DNA of 58,367 nucleotides from an uncultured SAR86 cluster bacterium. Its GTDB lineage: Bacteria; Pseudomonadota; Gammaproteobacteria; Magnimaribacterales; AG-339-G14. Below, one piece after another: positions 8,685 through 17,756 of this stretch (position 1 is the first letter of the stretch; each line of letters begins with the position of its first letter). The notes under the pieces were generated by a model. The model saw nothing but the letters and a program-made list of their open reading frames with translations. It made no database searches and had not been told where the DNA came from. Location of the stretch: the NCBI GenBank assembly GCA_902522825.1, contig CABYXE010000002.1:96530-154896 (forward strand), written 5' to 3'. Position numbers and translations under genes: made by a program.

Positions 8685-9102
8685 GCGACCTTCCAGATTC
8701 AATACATACTGTTAAAAATTTATTCAAAAAAGAATTCCATTGAAATTTTTCATCTTTGGTAAAGCCAAATTTCTTTTGGCTTGGAAAAATAGAAACCAAA
8801 CTTTGGTGAAATCCTTGAAAACGAATTACTTCGCACATTTTTGCTTCATGATATAGACGAATTTCTATTTCAATTTTTTTTGATAATTCGGCTGAAAAAG
8901 AAATTTTGATGTCTGAAGTAAATTTAGAAACGCGACTTAACGATATAAAAACCTTATTTACTTTTAAACTCCCAAGAGGTATTCCAAAAGAAAAGCTTTT
9001 CTCTTTTTCAAAATTAGATATTAATTTAGAAAATAAAAGATAATTTTTTTCACAAAAAAAATGGAATTCTTTTAATTCTATATACTTTTCTTTATTTTCC
9101 AT
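8656..9102 (-). CDS. yqiB: DUF1249 protein YqiB
   Basis: 148 aa, uncharacterised DUF1249 family (E. coli YqiB is about 140 aa). Family hallmarks are LYHEAKMCEVIRFQG in the middle and LNKFLTVCIESGRSLE near the C-terminus; the N-terminus carries the FCEKNYLLFSKLI helix. No signal peptide, membrane segment or catalytic motif is evident. Its position immediately before yqiA is conserved in gammaproteobacteria. Function unknown. Confidence 0.85.
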   Translation of the reverse strand: MENKEKYIELKEFHFFCEKNYLLFSKLISNFEKEKSFSFGIPLGSLKVNKVFISLSRVSKFTSDIKISFSAELSKKIEIEIRLYHEAKMCEVIRFQGFHQSLVSIFPSQKKFGFTKDEKFQWNSFLNKFLTVCIESGRSLENHIPSRI

Positions 9103-9137
9103 TCTGTAAGTCTACGTTTAAATTCAAATATTTTAAA

Positions 9138-9776
9138 TCAATCATGCGAGGCCCATAGCACATTGGCTACTATCGATCTATAAGGAATCCAGGAGGAAGC
9201 TAATTCTGACATTTCCTGTTCGTTAGGCCTTGAGTCTAAGTTTTTTATTTCTTTTAATGCAGCTTGCAACCCAAGATCTTTTACTGGCCAGACATCTTTT
9301 CTTCCTAGGGCAGCTAGTAAATAGCATTCTGCCGTCCATTCTCCTATACCCTTTATCTCACACAATCTTTTTTTTAACTTTTCATCATTTAATTTGTGAA
9401 GAGAGCGAAAGGAAAGATTCCCGGAGATAATTTCATTTGCTAGGATTCTGCAGTAGTTTATTTTCGGACCACTTAAACCAGTTTTTTGTAATTTGGCAGT
9501 ACTAATTTTTAAAAATTCTTCAGGAGAAAACCTAGGAATTAGTTTTTTTATTCTTAAAAATATAGCTTTGGCTGATGCAACAGAAAGTTGTTGTTCAGTA
9601 ATCAAACGCACTAAACCCTCAAAACCTTTCGATCTTTTGAACTGAGGGAAATCTGGAAATCTCAAAAAAAGATTTTTAAGATCTTTATCTTTTTTTGCTA
9701 GATAAATGATTTCTTTTTTATTTGGATGATCTTTAAATAGACTTAAAAGGGAGGTATTTTTCTGCTTCTTTAACAT
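9138..9776 (-). CDS. DNA-3-methyladenine glycosylase II-like (HhH-GPD family)
   Basis: Base-excision glycosylase for alkylated purines, resembling the catalytic half of AlkA. 212 aa. FEGLVRLITEQQLSVASA starts the HhH-GPD fold, LCEIKGIGEWTAECYLL is the helix-hairpin-helix, and the catalytic Asp is expected in VWPVKDLGLQ. The N-terminal AlkA domain and any Fe-S cysteines are absent, so it is of the compact MAG type. Its ATG lies 44 bases inside the preceding gene, so coupling is likely. Confidence 0.88.
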   Translation of the reverse strand: MLKKQKNTSLLSLFKDHPNKKEIIYLAKKDKDLKNLFLRFPDFPQFKRSKGFEGLVRLITEQQLSVASAKAIFLRIKKLIPRFSPEEFLKISTAKLQKTGLSGPKINYCRILANEIISGNLSFRSLHKLNDEKLKKRLCEIKGIGEWTAECYLLAALGRKDVWPVKDLGLQAALKEIKNLDSRPNEQEMSELASSWIPYRSIVANVLWASHD

Positions 9777-10878
9777 ATCTTTTAATTTGAGATTCTTCTC
9801 TTAAAACAAAATCTTCTATTGCTGTTTTAAACCTTTCGTCTGCAATCCAATGAGCAGAGAAAGTTTCTACTGGCTTAAAGCCTCTTTTAATTTTGTGTTC
9901 TCCTTGAACGCCTGGATCAAATCTTTTTAATTTATTTTTTATACAAAAATCTATCCCTTGGTAATAACAACATTCAAAGTGCAGACAGTCAAATTCTTGA
10001 CGACACCCCCAATATCTACCATACAAATTTTCTTTATCTTTAAAGAATAATGATCCTCCCACTACATTTTTTGAGTTTTTTTCACTTGCCATCATTAAGA
10101 CAATATTATCTGCAATTGATGAAGGAGCTTTCAGAAAAAAATCTTTTGAAAGATATCCTTCATGACCGCTTCTTTTTAAATTTGTCGATAAGTAAAAGTT
10201 ATAAAAAGTATTCATCAAGTCTTCATTTAAATCTGATCCTGAAAAGTGACTTACAGTAAGATTCTGACTAGACAATTTCTCTCTTTCCTTTTTTACATTT
10301 TTCCTATGCCTTGCCCTAAAAGTTTCTAAATAATTATCAAAACTTTCATATTCTTCATTAAACCAAATAAATTGAGCATTTTTTCTAATGCTTAATCCGC
10401 CTTCCTGGTAGGGAGTTATTTCATCAATATTAGGAAATAAAACATGCCAGGAAGAAATATTATTTGATTCTGAAATATTTTTAATTCCCTCAATAATTAT
10501 TGGAAGAACGTCTTTGATACTATAATTATCTTTTAGAATGATTCTTGGTCCAGTAGCAGGGGTATAAGGAATTGAGCTAACTAACTTTGGGTAATAATTT
10601 ATTCCATGATGATAGAACGCATCAGCCCATGAATGATCAAAAACAAACTCACCTTGAGAATTATTTTTAAGATACAAAGGCATGCCTGCTATCAAATTAT
10701 CTTCATGTTCAAGAGTTAGATGCATAGGCACCCATCCTGAAGAAACGCCGGTTGATCCAGTAAGCTCCAGAAGTTTTAAAAACTCATACTTTAAAAAAGG
10801 ATATTCATTTTCAGGAACTAAATCGTCCCACTGATTTTTATCTACTTCGTTTATTGATTTATTAAAAATTATTTTCAA
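9733..10878 (-). CDS. FemAB/GNAT-like protein (DUF482 family)
   Basis: 381 aa, of the peptidogalycan biosynthesis/recognition family (PF04339, FemAB-like acyltransferase fold). Typical segments are the basic ARHRKNVKKERE stretch (about 200), GGSLFFKDKENLYGRYWG, and the C-terminal FDPGVQGEHKIKRGF followed by SAHWI. No transmembrane segment. Substrate unknown. The start codon is a TTG directly after the ubiA stop, with no base between them, and no ATG lies nearby in frame. Confidence 0.8.
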   Translation of the reverse strand: MKIIFNKSINEVDKNQWDDLVPENEYPFLKYEFLKLLELTGSTGVSSGWVPMHLTLEHEDNLIAGMPLYLKNNSQGEFVFDHSWADAFYHHGINYYPKLVSSIPYTPATGPRIILKDNYSIKDVLPIIIEGIKNISESNNISSWHVLFPNIDEITPYQEGGLSIRKNAQFIWFNEEYESFDNYLETFRARHRKNVKKEREKLSSQNLTVSHFSGSDLNEDLMNTFYNFYLSTNLKRSGHEGYLSKDFFLKAPSSIADNIVLMMASEKNSKNVVGGSLFFKDKENLYGRYWGCRQEFDCLHFECCYYQGIDFCIKNKLKRFDPGVQGEHKIKRGFKPVETFSAHWIADERFKTAIEDFVLREESQIKRYVKEAEKYLPFKSI

Positions 10879-11730
10879 TTAATTAAGTCCTATATAGAAA
10901 GAAAAAAAAATTAACGCTCCAATATAATTATTTTTCTTAAAAAAATTAAAAAAGGAATTTACGTTTTCTTTATCAATGATAATAATTGAATAAATTAAAA
11001 AACATCCATTTATGACAGAAATGATATAAAAGTATGAATTTATATTTTCACTTATACCGACAAAAAAAATTAAAAATAGATTTACCATACTTCCAAAACA
11101 AATTATTAACTTTTCCTTTCCTTTGATTAAAATAGCTGAGTTCCCAAGTTTTAAAAGCTGATCGTCTTCTCTATCAGTCATTGCGTATGCAGTATCATAA
11201 GACAGAATCCAAAAGAAATTAGCGAGCATTAAAACAAAAACATTCGCAGGTAAATCATTCAAAGAAGCCGCAAAAGCTAAAGGAATTCCCCCTGAAAAAA
11301 CAATACCTAAAATAATTTGAGGAATTTTTATTACTCTCTTTGCTAGCGGATAGAGAATTACTAATACTGAAAATGCAAAGGCAATAATGAAACTAAGAAA
11401 ATTTAAAAAAGTCAGCAAAATCAAAGATAAAAAAATTAATATACAAAAAATAGACAACGCCTCAGAGTTAGAAACTATCCCTGACGCAAGAGGTCTTTTG
11501 CTTGTTCTAAGAACTTTCCTATCAAAGTCTTGATCGAAGTAATCATTTATTACGCATCCAGCAGATCTCATTAAAAATGTTCCTAGGCAAAAAATGATTA
11601 GTAAATGAGTTTCAATATTTCCTTTTCCTGCAATTATTAGAGCTGTGAGAGTTGGCCATAATAATAAAAAAGTTCCGACAGGTCTGTCAGCTCTCATTAG
11701 ATGAAAATAGTTTTTAATAGAATTAATCAC
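10879..11730 (-). CDS. ubiA: 4-hydroxybenzoate polyprenyltransferase UbiA
   Basis: Integral membrane prenyltransferase that attaches the polyprenyl tail to 4-hydroxybenzoate in ubiquinone synthesis. 283 aa with about eight hydrophobic segments. N-terminal MRADRPVGTFLLLWPT; first Asp-rich motif NDYFDQDFDRKV (Mg-diphosphate binding); RTSKRPLASG; second Asp-rich motif YDTAYAMTDREDD. GTG start at 11730. UbiC is not adjacent. Divergent from rubredoxin; a TATAAT at 11738-11743 lies in the shared gap. Confidence 0.95.
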   Translation of the reverse strand: MINSIKNYFHLMRADRPVGTFLLLWPTLTALIIAGKGNIETHLLIIFCLGTFLMRSAGCVINDYFDQDFDRKVLRTSKRPLASGIVSNSEALSIFCILIFLSLILLTFLNFLSFIIAFAFSVLVILYPLAKRVIKIPQIILGIVFSGGIPLAFAASLNDLPANVFVLMLANFFWILSYDTAYAMTDREDDQLLKLGNSAILIKGKEKLIICFGSMVNLFLIFFVGISENINSYFYIISVINGCFLIYSIIIIDKENVNSFFNFFKKNNYIGALIFFSFYIGLN

Positions 11731-11773
11731 AGTGTTATATAATTTATTTTAATAGCATAACAATATTTATATT

Positions 11774-11965
11774 ATGGAAGAATTTAAAAAATGGGAATGT
11801 ATAGTTTGTGGCTGGATTTATGATGAAGAGCAAGGCTTGCCGGAAGAGGGCATTGCTCCTGGAACAAAATGGGAAGATGTTCCAGTGGATTGGGTTTGCC
11901 CAGATTGTGGGGTAGGTAAAGAAGATTTTGATATGGTGCCTCTAGAGGGCGGTAAAAGCTATTAA
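11774..11965 (+). CDS. Rubredoxin
   Basis: 63-aa one-iron electron carrier. The two iron-binding pairs are Cys9/Cys12 in CIVCGW and Cys42/Cys45 in CPDCGVGKEDF, with the usual WEDVPVDW between them. A single domain of normal length. Partner unknown; rubredoxins donate electrons to alkane hydroxylases or to oxidative-stress proteins. It lies two bases before the symporter, probably in the same transcript but without an obvious functional link. Confidence 0.96.
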   Translation: MEEFKKWECIVCGWIYDEEQGLPEEGIAPGTKWEDVPVDWVCPDCGVGKEDFDMVPLEGGKSY

Positions 11966-11967
11966 AG

Positions 11968-13209
11968 ATGTCATTTACCAAAAGAATTTTGCTAGCTATG
12001 TTCTTGGGTATTTCTTTTGGAAGCTTAACTAATAATTTTCAGAATTTTTTCTTTGCTGAATTAATTTTTGAATATCTAGTTTTAGGTTTATTTGACGTGC
12101 TAGGTCAAATTTTCATAAATCTTCTAAAGCTCCTTGTTGTGCCTTTAGTTTTTGTTTCTCTTGTTTGTGGAGTTGGGCAAGTTTCTTCAGGATCTCAATT
12201 AGGTTCAATTGGAATAAAGTCTGCACTTCTTTATCTGCTAACAACTTCTTTTGCTATATTCAGTGCTTTGCTCATTGCTTCTTTTTTTAGCCCTGGAGCA
12301 GGTATAAATATTGAAACTGTAAATACTTTTTCTGCTCCCGAGGCGCCTTCTTTAAAAGAAACCCTAATAAATATTTTTCCTACGAACCCAGTTAGCGCAA
12401 TGTCGGAAGGAAATATGTTACAGATAATTGTTTTTGCTCTTTTGTTTGGATACGGACTTTTAAAAATTGGAGAAAATGGCGAAAAGATAAAAATCTTTTT
12501 TGAAAACCTTTATCAAATAATCCTCCAAATTGTAAATATTGTAATTTTGGTTTCTCCAATAGGAGTTTTTTGTTTGATTTTTAATATATTCGCAACTTTA
12601 GGGATAGAGATAATTACAGACTTATTAGAGTACTTTTTAGTCTTAACTTTTATTCTGATTTTTCATGCTTCTTTCACTTACAGCATAATGCTAAGTCTCT
12701 CAAATTTGAATCCACTCATCTTCTTTAGAAAGATGCGAGAAACTATGTTATTTGCTTTCAGTACATCTTCTAGTAGTGCAACTATGCCAATAACTCTTAA
12801 GACAGTTGAAGAAAAACTTGGAGTAGGAAAATCAGTGAGTTCTTTTTGTGTTCCATTGGGTACGACTATAAATATGGATGGAACTGCCATAATGCAGGGA
12901 GTTGCTACAGTATTTATAGCGCAAGCATTTTCTATAGAATTGACATTCACGGAATATTTAATGGTAATTTTAACTGCAACTTTAGCTTCAATTGGAACGG
13001 CAGGTGTTCCAGGGGTAGGCCTAATAATGCTAGCAATGGTTCTCCAGCAAGTTGGATTACCTGTGGAAGGTATAGCTTTAATTATTGGTGTAGATAGATT
13101 ATTGGATATGATAAGAACAGCAGTTAATGTCTCGGGGGATGCCATGGTTTCATGTATTGTGGCTAAATCAGAAAATAAACTTAATGAAGAAATTTTCAAT
13201 AAAGAGTAA
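11968..13209 (+). CDS. Dicarboxylate/amino acid:cation symporter (DAACS family)
   Basis: 413-aa Na+- or H+-coupled carrier of the GltP/DctA/GltPh fold for glutamate, aspartate or C4-dicarboxylates. Diagnostic features are the serine-rich re-entrant loop HP1 STSSSSATMP (about 265-275), the substrate/Na site NMDGTA, the HP2 loop GTAGVPGVG, and LDMIRTAVNVSGD near the end. About eight transmembrane helices. Exact substrate not determinable from sequence; the GltP/DctA group is most likely. Confidence 0.92.
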   Translation: MSFTKRILLAMFLGISFGSLTNNFQNFFFAELIFEYLVLGLFDVLGQIFINLLKLLVVPLVFVSLVCGVGQVSSGSQLGSIGIKSALLYLLTTSFAIFSALLIASFFSPGAGINIETVNTFSAPEAPSLKETLINIFPTNPVSAMSEGNMLQIIVFALLFGYGLLKIGENGEKIKIFFENLYQIILQIVNIVILVSPIGVFCLIFNIFATLGIEIITDLLEYFLVLTFILIFHASFTYSIMLSLSNLNPLIFFRKMRETMLFAFSTSSSSATMPITLKTVEEKLGVGKSVSSFCVPLGTTINMDGTAIMQGVATVFIAQAFSIELTFTEYLMVILTATLASIGTAGVPGVGLIMLAMVLQQVGLPVEGIALIIGVDRLLDMIRTAVNVSGDAMVSCIVAKSENKLNEEIFNKE

Positions 13210-13267
13210 TCAATGAAATTGATTGCGCTTTCTGTTAAATTAGCTTTTTTTTAAGAGGAGAAGGGTT

Positions 13268-15256
13268 ATGGATTCTATGTTAATTATTCCACCAATATTT
13301 GGAATAGCAGGGCTATTAGTTGCACTTTTTTTATACCTAGTAGTACTTAGATATGATGGGGGTACAGATAAGGTCATGAAAATTGCTGACCAAATTCATC
13401 TCGGAGCAATGGTATTTATGCGAAGAGAGTATTCGTACCTTTTTCTTTTTGTTTCTGTTTTGATTGTCCTTTCTTATTTAGCATTAGGGCTTAATACAGC
13501 AATTGCCGTTACTGCAGGAGCGATATCTTCATCATTAGCTGGTTGGCTAGGTATGTTCTCTGCTACGAAAGCTAATTCTAGAACAGCTACGGCAGCTGCA
13601 AATCAAGGAGCTAAAACAGCTTTGTCTATAGCCTTTTATGGAGGATCTATTATGGGTCTTTGCGTAGCCTCATTAGGATTAGTTGGCTTAGGCGGTTTAT
13701 ATTTTTACTTTGGAGGAGATCCCGATACTGCCAGGGCAATAGAAGGATTTGGAATGGGAGCTTCATGTGTAGCTTTATTTTCAAGAGTTGGGGGAGGAAT
13801 CTTTACTAAAAGTGCTGATGTTGGAGCGGATCTAGTAGGAAAAATAGAAGCAGGAATTCCAGAAGATGATCCCAGGAATCCAGGAGTTATAGCTGATAAT
13901 GTTGGCGATAATGTTGGCGATGTGGCCGGAATGGGTTCAGATATTTTTGAATCATACTGTGGCGCCATGATAGCTTCAATTGCAATTGCTGCAACTATAG
14001 ATGATACCGGAAGAATGCTTTTACCTTTGGCTTTAGCATCAATAGGTTTAATTGCGTCTATATTAGGAATACTTATTGTTAAAGCAGTTTCTTCTTTAGA
14101 TGCAGCAACAGCATTAAGAATCGGGACAATTGGAGCAGCTGTTTTATTTATAATCGCAGCTTATTTTTTAATACAAGAATTAATTGTTGGAGAAGAAGGT
14201 CTTAAAGTATGGCAAGCAGTTTTAACTGGTGCTGTCGGAGGAGTTTTAATTGGATTGATCACTGAATATTATACCGGCAGTAAGCCTGTTGAAAATATCG
14301 CAAAATCTGGAGAAACAGGACCAGCTACAGTGATGATCACCGGTTTAGCTGTTGGAATGCAATCAGTTGTTCTTCCTATTTTAGTCCTAGCTTCTATAGT
14401 TTGGATATCTACAGAGCTTACTGGTCTTTATGGAGTAGGAATTGCCGCAGTGGGAATGCTTGCAACTGTTGGAATTACCATGGCAATTGACGCTTATGGA
14501 CCAGTAGCTGATAACGCAGGTGGAATAGCTGAAATGGCTGGAATGGGCGAGGAAACAAGAAAGATAACCGACTCTTTGGATGAAGTAGGAAATTCTACAG
14601 CAGCAATAGGGAAAGGCTTCGCTATTGGTGCCGCAGCATTAGCAGCATTAGCTATTATTGCAGCTTTTGTTGAGACTATTGCTCATAGCAGAGGAGGAGA
14701 ATTTGTTTTACTCCTTTCTGACCCCAAAGTTCTAGTAGGAATGTTTATAGGAATCTCGATTCCATTTTTAATTTCTTCTATCACAATGACTGCTGTGGGA
14801 GATGCTGCCTTTGAAATGATAAATGAAATAAGAAGGCAATTTAAAGAAATACCAGGCTTGTTAGAGGGAAATGCTGAACCCGATACTGCGAAGTGCGTGG
14901 ATATTGCAACATCAGCAGCTCTAAAGAGAATGTTATTACCAGGAGTAATCGCTGTTTCTGCTCCTGCCATAGTTGGATTTGGTCTGGGAGCAGAATCTTT
15001 AGGCGGAATGTTAGGAGGCGGATTGATTGGATGCGTTTCTATGGCACTTATGATGGCTAATGCCGGTGGCGCTTGGGACAATGCAAAGAAATATATCGAA
15101 AAAGGAAATCTTGGTGGAAAAGGAACCGACACTCATGCTGCAGCTGTAGTAGGAGATACAGTAGGTGATCCATTTAAAGATACTTCTGGTCCAGCGATGA
15201 ACATCTTAATCAATGTTATGGCAATCGTTAGTTTGGTAATCTCCCCACTTTTATAA
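13268..15256 (+). CDS. hppA: Membrane-bound ion-pumping pyrophosphatase
   Basis: Hydrolyses pyrophosphate and pumps H+ or Na+ across the inner membrane. 662 aa with about 16 hydrophobic helices. Substrate-binding DVGADLVGKIE and the Mg/PPi loop DNVGDNVGD (about residues 215-225), a second acidic cluster around AYGPVADNAGG, and a third at HAAAVVGDTVGDPFKDT. At the position deciding potassium dependence it reads GNSTAAIGKG, with Ala where K+-independent enzymes have Lys, so the K+-dependent subfamily is predicted. Pumped ion not resolved by eye. A strong GAGGAG ribosome site (13255-13260) precedes the ATG, and a terminator follows the stop. Confidence 0.95.
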   Translation: MDSMLIIPPIFGIAGLLVALFLYLVVLRYDGGTDKVMKIADQIHLGAMVFMRREYSYLFLFVSVLIVLSYLALGLNTAIAVTAGAISSSLAGWLGMFSATKANSRTATAAANQGAKTALSIAFYGGSIMGLCVASLGLVGLGGLYFYFGGDPDTARAIEGFGMGASCVALFSRVGGGIFTKSADVGADLVGKIEAGIPEDDPRNPGVIADNVGDNVGDVAGMGSDIFESYCGAMIASIAIAATIDDTGRMLLPLALASIGLIASILGILIVKAVSSLDAATALRIGTIGAAVLFIIAAYFLIQELIVGEEGLKVWQAVLTGAVGGVLIGLITEYYTGSKPVENIAKSGETGPATVMITGLAVGMQSVVLPILVLASIVWISTELTGLYGVGIAAVGMLATVGITMAIDAYGPVADNAGGIAEMAGMGEETRKITDSLDEVGNSTAAIGKGFAIGAAALAALAIIAAFVETIAHSRGGEFVLLLSDPKVLVGMFIGISIPFLISSITMTAVGDAAFEMINEIRRQFKEIPGLLEGNAEPDTAKCVDIATSAALKRMLLPGVIAVSAPAIVGFGLGAESLGGMLGGGLIGCVSMALMMANAGGAWDNAKKYIEKGNLGGKGTDTHAAAVVGDTVGDPFKDTSGPAMNILINVMAIVSLVISPLL

Positions 15257-15262
15257 TTTCTA

Positions 15263-15293
15263 ATAAAAAGCCGATTACTTATCGGCTTTTTAT
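15263..15293. terminator. Bidirectional intrinsic terminator between hppA and recG
   Basis: A perfect 13-bp inverted repeat with core AAAAAGCCGAT / ATCGGCTTTTT and loop TACTT (15276-15280). The A and T flanks provide a U-tract in both directions. It ends hppA on the + strand, and contains the recG stop codon (15290-15292) on the minus strand. It is the clearest intrinsic terminator in the window. Confidence 0.93.
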
Positions 15294-17395
15294 TGAGCAG
15301 CTATTAAATCCTGTTTGTTTCCTACCCATCTTTTCATGAGTATTTCTACTTCGTTAGGATAAGAAATAAGAATATTTGCAAGTTCTTCGGCATTATCTAA
15401 GTGATGAGCATCTCTCATAAGATCTGCAATTTTTAATTCCATCCCTCCAGACTGCTTTGTGCCTAGAATTTCTCCAGAGCCCCTTATCTTCATATCGATC
15501 TCCGATATTTTAAAACCATCATTTGTTTCTTTCATAGCGGCCATTCTAGCTTCAGCAATTTCTCCAAGTTTGCCCTGATAAAGAAGCACGCAGTGTGCGT
15601 CCATATTAGGACCTCTTCCTACTCTTCCTCTTAATTGATGTAGTTGAGACAGGCCTAGTCTCTCAGCATTTTCAATAATCATTAAACTAGCATTTGGAAC
15701 ATCCATGCCAACTTCTATAACAGTTGTACATACCAAAACATCTACTTTTCCGTTCCTAAAATTCTCTATAACCGAATCTTTTTGGGATTTATTCAACTTA
15801 CTATGTACCAAACCAACTTTAAGGTTATTACTTCTCTTTGAAATCCATTCTTTTGCAGATTCTGCTGCTTGAACATCAAGACTTTCAGATTCTTCGATCA
15901 TAGTACAAAGCCAGAAAGCTTGATTTCCTTCTGAACAAATTACCTCTAAGCGTTTCACAAGTTCATCTCTTTTATCATTAGACATTACCGAGGTAACTAC
16001 AGGATTTCTTCCAGGCGGCATTTCGTCAATTTTAGACACACTAAGATCAGCAAAAATAGTCATGGCAAGAGTTCTAGGTATCGGAGTAGCTGTCATAAAA
16101 AGTTGATGTGGTAAAAGTTCCTCTTTCGATTTTTGAAGCATTTCAAATCTTTGTTTTACCCCAAATCTTTGCTGTTCATCTACAACAACAAGAGAAAGAT
16201 TTTTCATAGAAACTCTTTCTTGGAAAATAGAGTGCGTACCTATCAAAACTTTTATTTTTCCAGAACGCAGATTTTCATCTATTTTTTCCCACTCTTTCTT
16301 TTTTGTTTTTCCTGTCAAGATTGCAATATCTACATTCTCGTTAGCAAACCAAGTAGAAAAATTTTTAAAGTGCTGCTCAGCTAATACTTCAGTTGGACAG
16401 AGAAGAACAGATTGAAGATTATTCTTTGCACAAGTTAGTATTGCCCCAGCTGCGACTAGGGTTTTACCAGATCCTACATCTCCTTGCACGAGTCTTCTCA
16501 TGGGCTTAGATTTCTTTATATCTGCTTGAATTTCTTTGATTACTCTTATTTGAGCATTGGTTAAGTCGAAGGGGACGGATTTATAAAAAGAACTTAAAAT
16601 TTTGTCGTTGGAGTCAATAACTGCTGCAACCATTTTATCTATTTTTTTTGTAGAGATTTTTACGCCAATTAGATTTGTTATTAACTCTTCAATAATCAAT
16701 CTTTTTTGAGCAGGATGTTCAAACTGTTTAATTTTTACAATATCGTCCTTAACAGACGGACTGTGGATTATTTTTAGAGCTTCTTTGATAGATAACCTAG
16801 AAATATTTTGATCAAAAAAAGTCTTATCAATATTTTGTTCATTTAAATTGGATTCATTAATTTTTTTCAGACAATTAAGAATAATTGTTCGAAGTCTATA
16901 TTGAGTTATTTTGCTTGAGCCCAATGAATATACTGGCGTCAAAGTATCATCCAGAGGAGGTCTAAATTTTGAATTAAAAATTTTATAACTTGGATGAAAT
17001 ACTTCCAGTTTGTTTCCAGTATTTCTTATAACTCCATATATTCTTACAGACAGTCCTTTTTCGAATGATTTAGCCTGTTGTTGTGAGAAGAAAAATAATC
17101 TAATTTGCAAAAAACCAGTTCCATCAGTAATTTTTGCGAAGAAAGCTCTTCTTCCTGGGTAGTAGATTTTACTTTCAATTATTTCACCCTCTACTTGAAA
17201 AGGCTGACCGGGAATCAAATCTTTAATTTGGGTGAGCTTAGTTCTATTTTCATAGCTTTTAGGAAGTAGAAATAAAGCATCTTCTACATTATTAATTCCT
17301 ATCAACTCAAGCTGAGACTTAATTTTTGGGCCAACCCCCTTGATTTCATCTATAGGTGAATTCAAAGAATTACTTTTCACTTCCTTGATACGCAA
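15290..17395 (-). CDS. recG: ATP-dependent DNA helicase RecG
   Basis: Superfamily 2 translocase that reverses stalled forks and remodels branched DNA. 701 aa against about 690 in E. coli. N-terminal wedge/OB domain (about 10-170); Walker A GDVGSGKT; DEQQ-type box II VVDEQQRFG (DEQH in E. coli); MTATPIPRTLAM; and motif VI HQLRGRVGRG, preceded by the EVGMDVPNA element. The ORF begins at a TTG (17395) overlapping the end of ridA by 26 bases; an in-frame GTG at 17380 is the alternative. Last gene of the gmk-rpoZ-spoT-ridA-recG group. Confidence 0.95.
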   Translation of the reverse strand: MRIKEVKSNSLNSPIDEIKGVGPKIKSQLELIGINNVEDALFLLPKSYENRTKLTQIKDLIPGQPFQVEGEIIESKIYYPGRRAFFAKITDGTGFLQIRLFFFSQQQAKSFEKGLSVRIYGVIRNTGNKLEVFHPSYKIFNSKFRPPLDDTLTPVYSLGSSKITQYRLRTIILNCLKKINESNLNEQNIDKTFFDQNISRLSIKEALKIIHSPSVKDDIVKIKQFEHPAQKRLIIEELITNLIGVKISTKKIDKMVAAVIDSNDKILSSFYKSVPFDLTNAQIRVIKEIQADIKKSKPMRRLVQGDVGSGKTLVAAGAILTCAKNNLQSVLLCPTEVLAEQHFKNFSTWFANENVDIAILTGKTKKKEWEKIDENLRSGKIKVLIGTHSIFQERVSMKNLSLVVVDEQQRFGVKQRFEMLQKSKEELLPHQLFMTATPIPRTLAMTIFADLSVSKIDEMPPGRNPVVTSVMSNDKRDELVKRLEVICSEGNQAFWLCTMIEESESLDVQAAESAKEWISKRSNNLKVGLVHSKLNKSQKDSVIENFRNGKVDVLVCTTVIEVGMDVPNASLMIIENAERLGLSQLHQLRGRVGRGPNMDAHCVLLYQGKLGEIAEARMAAMKETNDGFKISEIDMKIRGSGEILGTKQSGGMELKIADLMRDAHHLDNAEELANILISYPNEVEILMKRWVGNKQDLIAAQ

Positions 17396-17756
17396 TAGTT
17401 TCTATTTCAACGGAACTATTTTTTGGAAGTTTAGAAACTTCATAAGCAGCTCTTGCGGGATAAGGCTCTTCAAATAATCTACTCATTATTTGATTTACCT
17501 TTTCAAAATTTTCTAAGTTATCCAATAAAATATTAAGTTTTATAATATTGGAAAAATCCATATTTGCTTCTTTAAGAATTTCATTTATATTTTTAAAAAC
17601 CATTTCAATTTGATTATCTATTCCTGCTACTAATTCCATATTTTTAGGATCTAAAGGAATTTGACCAGATATAAAAAGAAAACCATTTGCAAGAACAGCT
17701 TGAGAGTAAGTTCCTATAGCTGACGGAGCTTTGTTAGTAGAAATTACTTTTTTCAT
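17370..17756 (-). CDS. ridA: RidA family reactive enamine/imine deaminase
   Basis: 128-aa YjgF/YER057c/UK114 protein that hydrolyses reactive 2-aminoacrylate-type enamines, probably as a trimer. Seen: IGTYSQAVLANG at the N-terminus, FISGQIPLDP, and PARAAYEVSKLPKNSSVEIE, whose Arg is the catalytic substrate-carboxylate ligand. Location between spoT and recG is as in pseudomonads. Its ATG overlaps the spoT stop by four bases. Confidence 0.93.
   Translation of the reverse strand: MKKVISTNKAPSAIGTYSQAVLANGFLFISGQIPLDPKNMELVAGIDNQIEMVFKNINEILKEANMDFSNIIKLNILLDNLENFEKVNQIMSRLFEEPYPARAAYEVSKLPKNSSVEIETIAYQGSEK

Noticed and set aside
12678-13199. 173-codon open frame antisense to the DAACS symporter
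   Set aside because: Shadow of a real membrane-protein gene with intact HP1/HP2 motifs; no independent ribosome site or family resemblance.
14683-15132. 149-codon antisense frame inside hppA
   Set aside because: Proline/isoleucine-rich shadow of the Gly/Ala-rich pyrophosphatase sequence.
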